Shown one piece after another: positions 1 through 12,307 of a DNA stretch of 64,000 nt; positions within the stretch are counted from its first letter, which is position 1; each line of letters begins with the position of its first letter. The notes under the pieces are model-generated. The model was given only the letters and a program-made list of their open reading frames with translations. It did no database searches and was not told where the DNA came from. The stretch lies in contig CP136069.1 in the NCBI GenBank assembly GCA_032622095.1, positions 70,023,319 through 70,087,318 on the forward strand, given 5' to 3'. Source of the stretch: Siphonodentalium dalli (lineage: Eukaryota; Mollusca; Scaphopoda; Gadilida; Siphonodentaliidae). A program made the translations under genes and the position numbers.

Positions 1-89
1 GAGTGTTTATGTCTGCCAGATTATTGCAAACGTGGTCAAATAATATTTATGTTGTCCTTCAGACAATGAAACAAATAGTTACAAATGGC

Positions 90-348
90 TACTAAAATAT
101 GCAATGAATGAGAGGCCGATCACGATTGGCAGATGTTTAACCGTCCCTTGGCAATAGTAAATGTCTATGATCATAATCTAGAATTTTGATATTGAATTAT
201 AGAGTACTGTTATGTACAAATGTAGTATAGACAAATGTACATAATAACACAAATTATTGGAATTTATGGATCAAAAGAGAAGGGTTAACTCCTTTGATGC
301 CAAAAATGCATTTATGTGAAATGACGTACGATGCCATATGTGCATTAA
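90..348. repeat. internal direct repeat of the 4.8 kb unit, left copy
   Basis: About 260 bp starting TACTAAAATATGCAATG recur almost unchanged at 2711-2969, each copy followed directly by a CAGTAATG MITE. Equivalent copies lie at 4885-5143, 7506-7764 and 9686-9944. The pair could be the recombination substrate that built and ended the array. Confidence 0.92.
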
Positions 349-548
349 CAGTAATGCCCTAAATATTTGACTCCTTAACCACAGCAGAATTATGGGTAAT
401 TTTTCATGATTTAATCGGAAATATGGCTTGTTGCCTCTCAGTGAGAGCTTTCCGATGAATAGCAACAAGCCATATTTCCGACTAAATTCTGGAAAAAATA
501 CCAATAATTCTGCTGTGGTTAAGGAGTCGATTATTTAGGGCATTACTG
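349..548. mobile_element. CAGTAATG foldback MITE (200 bp)
   Basis: The element is almost one long palindrome. Its ends are CAGTAATGCCCTAAATA and the reverse complement, with a central GAGAGC-type loop. It is followed by TA; the left flank reads AA, a probable mutation of TA. TA duplication and CAG termini fit the Tc1/mariner/pogo superfamily (inference). Small open frames here on both strands are only the palindrome arms being read. Other copies are at 5144-5343 and 9945-10144. Confidence 0.88.
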
Positions 549-847
549 TATGTGAAATTGGAGGGTGTCCATGGTCTAGGATGTGTAATTCTGTAAAGAC
601 AGGCACGCTAGGTTGCCTATTTATTTTCTATCAATGGACCTGATGTGACTAAGCGTAAAATATTTTGATGAAACAGGGTCACAGTCATCAAATTCTGTGA
701 AGTCAGTTGGTACAATCGGAGCCAGATCAATGTGCCATTATTTATATTTAGTGTAAGTTCTGTTGGTGAGAAACATCAAATTGGTTGAGTTCTGATGTAT
801 AATTGGTGTTATTTATTGTAATAGAATAAAGGGATGATATCCAGATA

Positions 848-1113
848 CAGTAATGCTATAAGTAATCGACTTCTTAACCACAGCAGAATTATGGGTAACT
901 TTTCAGGTTTAGTCGGAAATATGGCTTGTTGCCATTCATCGGAAAGCTCTCGGTGAGAGCTTTCCTACGAATGGCAATAAGCCATATTTCCGACTAAATC
1001 CTCTCGGTGAGAGCTTTCCGATGAATGGCAACAAGCCATATTTCCGACTAAATCCTGAAAAGTTACCCATAATTCTGCTGTGGTTAAGAAGTCGATTACT
1101 TAGAGCATTACTG
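848..1113. mobile_element. CAGTAATG foldback MITE with duplicated arm (266 bp)
   Basis: Ends CAGTAATGC and GCATTACTG are flanked by TA on both sides. The centre contains an extra ~60 bp copy of the arm (TTTCCGACTAAATCC ... CTCTCGGTGAGAG), so one arm is present twice. Copies in the other array units are at 5643-5908 and 10444-10709. Confidence 0.88.
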
Positions 1114-2710
1114 TATGACTCGCAAGGATATGCTTGGTTATATAACAATGATGAGCTAGGAAAGGTGGAAGGGTTTAGGTTAATGCACAACACTAGAAAG
1201 CAATTTCTAGGGTCAATAGTTAGAAGTCATACCAGTTCAAACAAGGTTATTTCTTTGGTTGTGGTGTTACTCTGGTGTTTATGACAGAATAAAATTGTCT
1301 CGACTTGAAAAATTGCTTGGTGGACATGAAAATATAAATATAGGAGTCTGTGGTCGTGTGACCTTTTGAAAGATGATTATTAGAAGATCAGCCATGTCAT
1401 GTGCTAATCAATTAACACTGCCAATCAGCGATATTGAAATAAAATACAAAAAAGCTACCGCATACAATATTTACATTAGCCATTTATTCCATTGTAAGCC
1501 TGAAATGCAGACATGCCGGTTCAAATTCAAGATGACCATGAAAACCCGATGGGTGGTCAAAAGTGGCAAATCATGGCCCATATCGGTCATGAGGTATTCA
1601 AACCTGAACTTAACATCAGAAATTGTAGCAGATGCGACAAATAAAATGCAAGATCCCTGTATAAATTAACATAAATTGGATCATATATATACTGGACTAT
1701 TACTGGTATAGCTATGTACCCGTGGTGATGAACATTCTCATGTGACCTCACTCAGAGGTGGTTATAATATAAATTATAGAGGTAAGATGTGTGTCACCAC
1801 CTACAATATATCAACTGCAGTGATAATAACAATAATATTCAATCCAACAGTCTGGTGGTTACATTATTTTATCGAAGGATATTTGACTGAATACATGTAT
1901 ATCCGAAATACTGGCATACAAGTACAAATCCAAGTTGGCTGCCAAGGTCACGTGACCTCCATAGGGAGAGAAAAGTGGCTACATGTGGCCCAACCATATG
2001 GCCACTCACCTGTAAAGTTTGAACAAATTATACCGAATGATACCCTAGATACTCCACATTCACCATATGCATCCATAATCTATGTATAGTTGTATACATG
2101 TACATAATGTGTGGCACTGGCGTCCATATGTGGCATCAAAAGAGTTAACATAACATCTAAACTATAGAGCCTGTAACCATGATCATAAAAGTAAGCAGTC
2201 CTATTTATATTGTTGCAATATGCCAATAATGTAGTTATTTAGTTATTTAGTAATGGAAAAGGTTCAAAGACATAGAATGGGTAAACAAAATTAAATCTCC
2301 TATCTCCGGTCCTGTTTGATCCAATATAAGTCCAAGCATCCACGGACTTAAAGTAGAGCTCCATTGTTCTAGTTAATTAAATTCACCTGGCTAAGTGGTG
2401 GTTAACAAAACATAAGTAGACGTAAATAATAGTATCCATGGTCTGTGGAATGTGTTTATTCAAATATATGAGATAAGCTCAATTCTGACAAAAAATGTGG
2501 TCAAGTAATTGACTGCTTATTGCCTTCAAAGCAAGATAGAGATACAGTATAACTTTGACAATAGTATGGGAGGGGGTTAGAAGGGGGAGGGTCACTTGGA
2601 AAGTGTGATACCAGCCTTGGTTCTTTTTGACAGGTCGGTCACATTTTAACAATCTGAATACATAGCATCCAAGGCCCCGCACACCATGTCAGATTTATTA
2701 GCTTGGTGGT
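1114..2710. other. spacer of the 4.8 kb unit, no recognised gene
   Basis: This spacer has open frames of 98 codons (1373-1669) and 115 codons (1742-2089) on the plus strand and 67 codons on the minus strand (2479-2682). None shows a domain, signal or composition I recognise, and conservation between array copies is uninformative because the copies are nearly identical. I treat them as chance frames. Confidence 0.6.
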
Positions 2711-2969
2711 TACTAAAATATGCAATGAATGAGAGGCCGATCACGATTGGCAGATGTTTAACCGTCCCTTGGCAATAGTAAATGTCTATGATCATAATCT
2801 AGAATTTTGATATTGAATTATAGAGTACTGTTATGTACAAATGTAGTATAGACAAATGTACATAATAACACAAATTATTGGAATTTATGGATCAAAAGAG
2901 AAGGGTTAACTCCTTTGATGCCAAAAATGCATTTATGTGAAATGACGTACGATGCCATATGTGCATTAA
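2711..2969. repeat. internal direct repeat of the 4.8 kb unit, right copy
   Basis: Second copy of the 90-348 segment in the same orientation, 2621 bp downstream. In the third array copy this repeat is missing and replaced by unrelated sequence from 12308 onward. Confidence 0.92.
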
Positions 2970-3232
2970 CAGTAATGCCCTAAATATTTGACTTCTTAAC
3001 CACAGCAGAATTATGGGTAACTTTTCAGGATTTAGTCGGAAATATGGCTTGTTGCCATTCATCGGAATGCTCTCGGCGAGAGCAACAAGAAATATGGCTT
3101 GTTGCCATTCATCGGAAAGCTCTCGGCGAGAGCTCTCCGATGAATGGCAACAAGCCATATTTCCGACTAAATCCTGAAAAGTTACCCATAATTCTGCTGT
3201 GGTTAAGAAGTCGATTAATTAGAGCATTACTG
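2970..3232. mobile_element. CAGTAATG foldback MITE with duplicated arm (263 bp)
   Basis: Same family as 349-548, with an extra arm-and-loop block on the left side (two CTCTCGGCGAGAG loops). TA follows the right end. The array copy at 7765-8027 differs by one base in the first loop. Confidence 0.87.
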
Positions 3233-3486
3233 TAACTGGCACTGTAACAGTAATGTTCACGTAACAAAGGTTTTTAAACGAAATGTTTCGTCACTAAAGA
3301 GTTATCAATAATAGAAATAAGAACAAATTCTATATATTTTTCCATGTTCTTAGTAACAATGGTTGTACTTGTATGATTTTTCAAATTTGACCACTACGAG
3401 TCACATCTGTCACTTTAAACAGGTTTTTATTTTCCTTCATTTTGAGATGATGTAACTAGTAGACTGTAACACTGAAATATATAATT

Positions 3487-4185
3487 ATACCCCCTTTAAA
3501 AAAAAAAAGGGGGGTATACTGTTTTGCACCTGTCCGTGCGTCCGTCCGTCGAGCTGTCCGTACGTCCGTCCGATGTCTGTTCATGTCATAACTTGAACAT
3601 TAGTGCTCGGATCTCAATGAAATTTTGTATGGCTGTTCATTACTATGAGGACTTTAAAAAGAGGGTTCCATCGTTTTGTTAGAATTTTCCATTCTGGAGT
3701 TATTCATCTTTGTTTATCTGGAAATGTTGGCTTTTTGGTCCGTCTGGTGTTTGTTCATGTCGTAACTTCAACAGTTGTGCTGGGATCTCAATGAAATTTG
3801 GTATGGATATTCACTACTATGAGGACATTCAATAGAGGGTTCCATTGTTCTGTTCTGCTTTTCCATTCTAGAGTTATTCATCTTTGTTTATCTGGAAATG
3901 TTGGTTGTTTAGTCCATCCAATGTCTGTTCAGCTCATAACTTGAACAGTAATGCTCGGATCTCAATGAAATTTTGTATGGATGTTCACCCCTATGAGGAC
4001 ATTTATTGGCACATTCAAATGTTTGTTTTGTTTTTATTGTTCTATAGTTACTCATCTTTGTTTATATGAAAATGCTGGTGTTTGGGTCCATCTGTCTGAG
4101 TATAGCCCTCATAAGTTATAGATATGCCCACACGAGGCGGTATGCCACGAGGGGGTATGCACCGGACGACAGTCCATCTCTTGTA
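3487..4185. mobile_element. CCCCCTTT element with 165 bp subrepeats
   Basis: It begins with a short palindrome (ATACCCCCTTT, an A run, then AGGGGGGTAT, 3487-3517) and a GTCCGTCC-rich stretch. About three diverged ~165 bp repeats follow (each with TCATAACTTGAACA, ATCTCAATGAAATTT and CTATGAGGAC). It ends near GAGGGGGTATGC. It looks like a non-autonomous element with internal subrepeats; the superfamily is not assigned. Confidence 0.6.
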
Positions 4186-4286
4186 TGATATTTGAAATGA
4201 ATAAGATTCATGAACCATTTATATCTTACATGAGTTTTTGTGTATTTTTGGGGGGTTTGACCATGAACAGTTTCACATCACTTGTT

Positions 4287-4665
4287 CAGGGATGTGATGG
4301 GGGGGGGGGGGGGTGGTATCTGACCGCCCCAAACCTTTGTTCAAAATGTTAAACTGATTGAATTTTGTTTGGGAATAGTTGGGAATTTGTTGTTCTTAGA
4401 CCAAAAGTTCAATGTTTTTCTACTTTTGGTCAAAATTTTGGTCTGAAATGGCCATCAGTTAGATAGTTTCCAATCTTAAGGAGGGTGTTAGGTTGGAAAT
4501 TTCCAACAGACGGAATGCTTGAGGTACCAGTTGTAAAGTTCCAATGCAAGGGGCGGGAAGGGGTTGCAAATTTAATTCTGCGAACTAGGGAGTTTGGTCT
4601 GGTTCAAGGTGGGAGGGGGGGTATGTTGGAAACTTTTAAGATGGACACCCTCCCAACAGGGATCC
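4287..4665. mobile_element. CAGGGA(C/T)GTG family relic with poly-G
   Basis: It starts CAGGGATGTGATGGG followed by G15 (4299-4313). It then carries AATTTGTTGTTCTTAGACC and GTTGGAAATTTCCAAC, motifs shared with copies at 32843, 38786, 45130 and 48930. The array copy 2 counterpart starts near 9082 with G21 (9094-9114). The remaining sequence to the unit end (4666-4795) shows nothing recognisable. Confidence 0.55.
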
Positions 4666-5143
4666 TCTAATTCAGCTGGACATTTTTCATTGCATATTTA
4701 ATTTTTTTGGGAGCCACTGGCAGAACTATTTTTTTTGGAGGGAAAATAATATAAAATATAAAACAACATAATGTCTGAAAAGATGAATCAGTATTGAGTG
4801 TTTATGTCTGCCAGATTATTGCAAACGTGGTCAAATAATATTTATGTTGTCCTTCAGACAATGAAACAAATAGTTACAAATGGCTACTAAAATATGCAAT
4901 GAATGAGAGGCCGATCACGATTGGCAGATGTTTAACCGTCCCTTGGCAATAGTAAATGTCTATGATCATAATCTAGAATTTTGATATTGAATTATAGAGT
5001 ACTGTTATGTACAAATGTAGTATAGACAAATGTACATAATAACACAAATTATTGGAATTTATGGATCAAAAGAGAAGGGTTAACTCCTTTGATGCCAAAA
5101 ATGCATTTATGTGAAATGACGTACGATGCCATATGTGCATTAA

Positions 5144-5343
5144 CAGTAATGCCCTAAATATTTGACTCCTTAACCACAGCAGAATTATGGGTAATTTTTC
5201 ATGATTTAATCGGAAATATGGCTTGTTGCCTCTCAGTGAGAGCTTTCCGATGAATAGCAACAAGCCATATTTCCGACTAAATTCTGGAAAAAATACCAAT
5301 AATTCTGCTGTGGTTAAGGAGTCGATTATTTAGGGCATTACTG
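5144..5343. mobile_element. CAGTAATG foldback MITE, array copy 2
   Basis: Array counterpart of 349-548. Confidence 0.87.
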
Positions 5344-5642
5344 TATGTGAAATTGGAGGGTGTCCATGGTCTAGGATGTGTAATTCTGTAAAGACAGGCA
5401 CGCTAGGTTGCCTATTTATTTTCTATCAATGGACCTGATGTGACTAAGCGTAAAATATTTTGATGAAACAGGGTCACAGTCATCAAATTCTGTGAAGTCA
5501 GTTGGTACAATCGGAGCCAGATCAATGTGCCATTATTTATATTTAGTGTAAGTTCTGTTGGTGAGAAACATCAAATTGGTTGAGTTCTGATGTATAATTG
5601 GTGTTATTTATTGTAATAGAATAAAGGGATGATATCCAGATA

Positions 5643-5908
5643 CAGTAATGCTATAAGTAATCGACTTCTTAACCACAGCAGAATTATGGGTAACTTTTCA
5701 GGTTTAGTCGGAAATATGGCTTGTTGCCATTCATCGGAAAGCTCTCGGTGAGAGCTTTCCTACGAATGGCAATAAGCCATATTTCCGACTAAATCCTCTC
5801 GGTGAGAGCTTTCCGATGAATGGCAACAAGCCATATTTCCGACTAAATCCTGAAAAGTTACCCATAATTCTGCTGTGGTTAAGAAGTCGATTACTTAGAG
5901 CATTACTG
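5643..5908. mobile_element. CAGTAATG foldback MITE, array copy 2
   Basis: Array counterpart of 848-1113, flanked by TA on both sides. Confidence 0.87.
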
Positions 5909-7764
5909 TATGACTCGCAAGGATATGCTTGGTTATATAACAATGATGAGCTAGGAAAGGTGGAAGGGTTTAGGTTAATGCACAACACTAGAAAGCAATT
6001 TCTAGGGTCAATAGTTAGAAGTCATACCAGTTCAAACAAGGTTATTTCTTTGGTTGTGGTGTTACTCTGGTGTTTATGACAGAATAAAATTGTCTCGACT
6101 TGAAAAATTGCTTGGTGGACATGAAAATATAAATATAGGAGTCTGTGGTCGTGTGACCTTTTGAAAGATGATTATTAGAAGATCAGCCATGTCATGTGCT
6201 AATCAATTAACACTGCCAATCAGCGATATTGAAATAAAATACAAAAAAGCTACCGCATACAATATTTACATTAGCCATTTATTCCATTGTAAGCCTGAAA
6301 TGCAGACATGCCGGTTCAAATTCAAGATGACCATGAAAACCCGATGGGTGGTCAAAAGTGGCAAATCATGGCCCATATCGGTCATGAGGTATTCAAACCT
6401 GAACTTAACATCAGAAATTGTAGCAGATGCGACAAATAAAATGCAAGATCCCTGTATAAATTAACATAAATTGGATCATATATATACTGGACTATTACTG
6501 GTATAGCTATGTACCCGTGGTGATGAACATTCTCATGTGACCTCACTCAGAGGTGGTTATAATATAAATTATAGAGGTAAGATGTGTGTCACCACCTACA
6601 ATATATCAACTGCAGTGATAATAACAATAATATTCAATCCAACAGTCTGGTGGTTACATTATTTTATCGAAGGATATTTGACTGAATACATGTATATCCG
6701 AAATACTGGCATACAAGTACAAATCCAAGTTGGCTGCCAAGGTCACGTGACCTCCATAGGGAGAGAAAAGTGGCTACATGTGGCCCAACCATATGGCCAC
6801 TCACCTGTAAAGTTTGAACAAATTATACCGAATGATACCCTAGATACTCCACATTCACCATATGCATCCATAATCTATGTATAGTTGTATACATGTACAT
6901 AATGTGTGGCACTGGCGTCCATATGTGGCATCAAAAGAGTTAACATAACATCTAAACTATAGAGCCTGTAACCATGATCATAAAAGTAAGCAGTCCTATT
7001 TATATTGTTGCAATATGCCAATAATGTAGTTATTTAGTTATTTAGTAATGGAAAAGGTTCAAAGACATAGAATGGGTAAACAAAATTAAATCTCCTATCT
7101 CCGGTCCTGTTTGATCCAATATAAGTCCAAGCATCCACGGACTTAAAGTAGAGCTCCATTGTTCTAGTTAATTAAATTCACCTGGCTAAGTGGTGGTTAA
7201 CAAAACATAAGTAGACGTAAATAATAGTATCCATGGTCTGTGGAATGTGTTTATTCAAATATATGAGATAAGATCAATTCTGACAAAAAATGTGGTCAAG
7301 TAATTGACTGCTTATTGCCTTCAAAGCAAGATAGAGATACAGTATAACTTTGACAATAGTATGGGAGGGGGTTAGAAGGGGGAGGGTCACTTGGAAAGTG
7401 TGATACCAGCCTTGGTTCTTTTTGACAGGTCGGTCACATTTTAACAATCTGAATACATAGCATCCAAGGCCCCGCACACCATGTCAGATTTATTAGCTTG
7501 GTGGTTACTAAAATATGCAATGAATGAGAGGCCGATCACGATTGGCAGATGTTTAACCGTCCCTTGGCAATAGTAAATGTCTATGATCATAATCTAGAAT
7601 TTTGATATTGAATTATAGAGTACTGTTATGTACAAATGTAGTATAGACAAATGTACATAATAACACAAATTATTGGAATTTATGGATCAAAAGAGAAGGG
7701 TTAACTCCTTTGATGCCAAAAATGCATTTATGTGAAATGACGTACGATGCCATATGTGCATTAA

Positions 7765-8027
7765 CAGTAATGCCCTAAATATTTGACTTCTTAACCACAG
7801 CAGAATTATGGGTAACTTTTCAGGATTTAGTCGGAAATATGGCTTGTTGCCATTCATCGGAAAGCTCTCGGCGAGAGCAACAAGAAATATGGCTTGTTGC
7901 CATTCATCGGAAAGCTCTCGGCGAGAGCTCTCCGATGAATGGCAACAAGCCATATTTCCGACTAAATCCTGAAAAGTTACCCATAATTCTGCTGTGGTTA
8001 AGAAGTCGATTAATTAGAGCATTACTG
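7765..8027. mobile_element. CAGTAATG foldback MITE, array copy 2
   Basis: Array counterpart of 2970-3232. The loop reads GAAAGCTCTC where copy 1 has GAATGCTCTC. Confidence 0.87.
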
Positions 8028-8281
8028 TAACTGGCACTGTAACAGTAATGTTCACGTAACAAAGGTTTTTAAACGAAATGTTTCGTCACTAAAGAGTTAT
8101 CAATAATATAAATAAGAACAAATTCTATATATTTTTCCATGTTCTTAGTAACAATGGTTGTACTTGTATGATTTTTCAAATTTGACCACTACGAGTCACA
8201 TCTGTCACTTTAAACAGGTTTTTATTTTCCTTCATTTTGAGATGATGTAACTAGTAGACTGTAACACTGAAATATATAATT

Positions 8282-8980
8282 ATACCCCCTTTAAAAAAAA
8301 AAAGGGGGGTATACTGTTTTGCACCTGTCCGTGCGTGCGTCCGTCGAGCCGTCCGTACGTCCGTCCGATGTCTGTTCATGTCATAACTTGAACATTAGTG
8401 CTCGGATCTCAATGAAATTTTGTATGGCTGTTCATTACTATGAGGACTTTAAAAAGAGGGTTCCATCGTTTTGTTAGAATTTTCCATTCTGGAGTTATTC
8501 ATCTTTGTTTATCTGGAAATGTTGGCTTTTTGGTCCGTCTGGTGTTTGTTCATGTCGTAACTTCAACAGTTGTGCTGGGATCTCAATGAAATTTGGTATG
8601 GATATTCACTACTATGAGGACATTCAATAGAGGGTTCCATTGTTCTGTTCTGCTTTTCCATTCTAGAGTTATTCATCTTTGTTTATCTGGAAATGTTGGT
8701 TGTTTAGTCCATCCAATGTCTGTTCAGCTCATAACTTGAACAGTAATGCTCGGATCTCAATGAAATTTTGTATGGATGTTCACCCCTATGAGGACATTTA
8801 TTGGCACATTCAAATGTTTGTTTTGTTTTTATTGTTCTATAGTTACTCATCTTTGTTTATATGAAAATGCTGGTGTTTGGGTCCATCTGTCTGAGTATAG
8901 CCCTCATAAGTTATAGATATGCCCACACGAGGCGGTATGCCACGAGGGGGTATGCACCGGACGACAGTCCATCTCTTGTA
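8282..8980. mobile_element. CCCCCTTT element with 165 bp subrepeats, array copy 2
   Basis: Array counterpart of 3487-4185 with a few substitutions in the GTCC-rich start. Confidence 0.6.
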
Positions 8981-9944
8981 TGATATTTGAAATGAATAAG
9001 ATTCATGAACCATTTATATCTTACATGAGTTTTTGTGTATTTTTGGGGGGTTTGACCATGAACAGTTTCACATCACTTGTTCAGGGATGTGATGGGGGGG
9101 GGGGGGGGGGGGGGTGGTATCTGACCGCCCCAAACCTTTGTTCAAAATGTTAAACTGATTGAATTTTGTTTGGGAATAGTTGGGAATTTGTTGTTCTTAG
9201 ACCAAAAGTTCAATGTTTTTCTACTTTTGGTCAAAATTTTGGTCTGAAATGGCCATCAGTTAGATAGTTTCCAATCTTAAGGAGGGTGTTAGGTTGGAAA
9301 TTTCCAACAGACGGAATGCTTGAGGTACCAGTTGTAAAGTTCCAATGCAAGGGGCGGGAAGGGGTTGCAAATTTAATTCTGCGAACTAGGGAGTTTGGTC
9401 TGGTTCAAGGTGGGAGGGGGGGTATGTTGGAAACTTTTAAGATGGACACCCTCCCAACAGGGATCCTCTAATTCAGCTGGACATTTTTCATTGCATATTT
9501 AATTTTTTTGGGAGCCACTGGCAGAACTATTTTTTTTGGAGGGAAAATAATATAAAATATAAAACAACATAATGTCTGAAAAGATGAATCAGTATTGAGT
9601 GTTTATGTCTGCCAGATTATTGCAAACGTGGTCAAATAATATTTATGTTGTCCTTCAGACAATGAAACAAATAGTTACAAATGGCTACTAAAATATGCAA
9701 TGAATGAGAGGCCGATCACGATTGGCAGATGTTTAACCGTCCCTTGGCAATAGTAAATGTCTATGATCATAATCTAGAATTTTGATATTGAATTATAGAG
9801 TACTGTTATGTACAAATGTAGTATAGACAAATGTACATAATAACACAAATTATTGGAATTTATGGATCAAAAGAGAAGGGTTAACTCCTTTGATGCCAAA
9901 AATGCATTTATGTGAAATGACGTACGATGCCATATGTGCATTAA

Positions 9945-10144
9945 CAGTAATGCCCTAAATATTTGACTCCTTAACCACAGCAGAATTATGGGTAATTTTT
10001 CATGATTTAATCGGAAATATGGCTTGTTGCCTCTCAGTGAGAGCTTTCCGATGAATAGCAACAAGCCATATTTCCGACTAAATTCTGGAAAAAATACCAA
10101 TAATTCTGCTGTGGTTAAGGAGTCGATTATTTAGGGCATTACTG
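9945..10144. mobile_element. CAGTAATG foldback MITE, array copy 3
   Basis: Array counterpart of 349-548. Confidence 0.87.
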
Positions 10145-10443
10145 TATGTGAAATTGGAGGGTGTCCATGGTCTAGGATGTGTAATTCTGTAAAGACAGGC
10201 ACGCTAGGTTGCCTATTTATTTTCTATCAATGGACCTGATGTGACTAAGCGTAAAATATTTTGATGAAACAGGGTCACAGTCATCAAATTCTGTGAAGTC
10301 AGTTGGTACAATCGGAGCCAGATCAATGTGCCATTATTTATATTTAGTGTAAGTTCTGTTGGTGAGAAACATCAAATTGGTTGAGTTCTGATGTATAATT
10401 GGTGTTATTTATTGTAATAGAATAAAGGGATGATATCCAGATA

Positions 10444-10709
10444 CAGTAATGCTATAAGTAATCGACTTCTTAACCACAGCAGAATTATGGGTAACTTTTC
10501 AGGTTTAGTCGGAAATATGGCTTGTTGCCATTCATCGGAAAGCTCTCGGTGAGAGCTTTCCTACGAATGGCAATAAGCCATATTTCCGACTAAATCCTCT
10601 CGGTGAGAGCTTTCCGATGAATGGCAACAAGCCATATTTCCGACTAAATCCTGAAAAGTTACCCATAATTCTGCTGTGGTTAAGAAGTCGATTACTTAGA
10701 GCATTACTG
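10444..10709. mobile_element. CAGTAATG foldback MITE, array copy 3
   Basis: Array counterpart of 848-1113. Confidence 0.87.
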
Positions 10710-12307
10710 TATGACTCGCAAGGATATGCTTGGTTATATAACAATGATGAGCTAGGAAAGGTGGAAGGGTTTAGGTTAATGCACAACACTAGAAAGCAAT
10801 TTCTAGGGTCAATAGTTAGAAGTCATACCAGTTCAAACAAGGTTATTTCTTTGGTTGTGGTGTTACTCTGGTGTTTATGACAGAATAAAATTGTCTCGAC
10901 TTGAAAAATTGCTTGGTGGACATGAAAATATAAATATAGGAGTCTGTGGTCGTGTGACCTTTTGAAAGATGATTATTAGAAGATCAGCCATGTCATGTGC
11001 TAATCAATTAACACTGCCAATCAGCGATATTGAAATAAAATACAAAAAAGCTACCGCATACAATATTTACATTAGCCATTTATTCCATTGTAAGCCTGAA
11101 ATGCAGACATGCCGGTTCAAATTCAAGATGACCATGAAAACCCGATGGGTGGTCAAAAGTGGCAAATCATGGCCCATATCGGTCATGAGGTATTCAAACC
11201 TGAACTTAACATCAGAAATTGTAGCAGATGCGACAAATAAAATGCAAGATCCCTGTATAAATTAACATAAATTGGATCATATATATACTGGACTATTACT
11301 GGTATAGCTATGTACCCGTGGTGATGAACATTCTCATGTGACCTCACTCAGAGGTGGTTATAATATAAATTATAGAGGTAAGATGTGTGTCACCACCTAC
11401 AATATATCAACTGCAGTGATAATAACAATAATATTCAATCCAACAGTCTGGTGGTTACATTATTTTATCGAAGGATATTTGACTGAATACATGTATATCC
11501 GAAATACTGGCATACAAGTACAAATCCAAGTTGGCTGCCAAGGTCACGTGACCTCCATAGGGAGAGAAAAGTGGCTACATGTGGCCCAACCATATGGCCA
11601 CTCACCTGTAAAGTTTGAACAAATTATACCGAATGATACCCTAGATACTCCACATTCACCATATGCATCCATAATCTATGTATAGTTGTATACATGTACA
11701 TAATGTGTGGCACTGGCGTCCATATGTGGCATCAAAAGAGTTAACATAACATCTAAACTATAGAGCCTGTAACCATGATCATAAAAGTAAGCAGTCCTAT
11801 TTATATTGTTGCAATATGCCAATAATGTAGTTATTTAGTTATTTAGTAATGGAAAAGGTTCAAAGACATAGAATGGGTAAACAAAATTAAATCTCCTATC
11901 TCCGGTCCTGTTTGATCCAATATAAGTCCAAGCATCCACGGACTTAAAGTAGAGCTCCATTGTTCTAGTTAATTAAATTCACCTGGCTAAGTGGTGGTTA
12001 ACAAAACATAAGTAGACGTAAATAATAGTATCCATGGTCTGTGGAATGTGTTTATTCAAATATATGAGATAAGATCAATTCTGACAAAAAATGTGGTCAA
12101 GTAATTGACTGCTTATTGCCTTCAAAGCAAGATAGAGATACAGTATAACTTTGACAATAGTATGGGAGGGGGTTAGAAGGGGGAGGGTCACTTGGAAAGT
12201 GTGATACCAGCCTTGGTTCTTTTTGACAGGTCGGTCACATTTTAACAATCTGAATACATAGCATCCAAGGCCCCGCACACCATGTCAGATTTATTAGCTT
12301 GGTGGTT

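Larger units (their letters stand above)
1..4795. repeat. 4.8 kb tandem unit, copy 1
   Basis: The same sequence restarts at 4796 and at 9597. Copies 1 and 2 differ by only a few substitutions (for example near 2476, 3069, 3314 and 3538) and by the length of one G run (15 versus 21). Each full unit holds a ~260 bp internal direct repeat, three CAGTAATG foldback MITEs, a CCCCCTTT element and a poly-G relic. The left limit of the array is outside the window. No reading frame in the unit resembles a known protein. The near identity means either very recent tandem amplification or homogenisation. An assembly duplication cannot be excluded. Confidence 0.95.
4796..9596. repeat. 4.8 kb tandem unit, copy 2
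   Basis: This is a head-to-tail copy of 1-4795, 6 bp longer because of the G run at 9094-9114. It shares a G-to-T-type variant with copy 3 (AGATCA near 7271 and 12071, against AGCTCA in copy 1), so copies 2 and 3 look slightly closer to each other than to copy 1. Confidence 0.95.
9597..12307. repeat. 4.8 kb tandem unit, partial copy 3
   Basis: It matches the first 2711 bases of the unit and then stops abruptly. The break falls at the exact base where the internal direct repeat of the unit begins in copies 1 and 2 (2711, 7506). Beyond it the sequence is unrelated. Confidence 0.94.

Noticed and set aside
936-1193. Small open frames reading NGNKPYFRLNPEKLP-like peptides, repeated at many places and on both strands
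   Set aside because: They are the arms of the CAGTAATG foldback MITE read in frame. The same peptide appears on both strands of one palindrome, and there is no independent coding signal.
1742-2089. 115-codon frame conserved in all three array copies
   Set aside because: Conservation only reflects near-identical tandem copies. There is no domain, signal peptide or codon-like pattern.
1-12307. CRISPR-like or rDNA-like array
   Set aside because: The 4.8 kb unit has no rRNA sequence, no short spacer pattern and no bacterial features.
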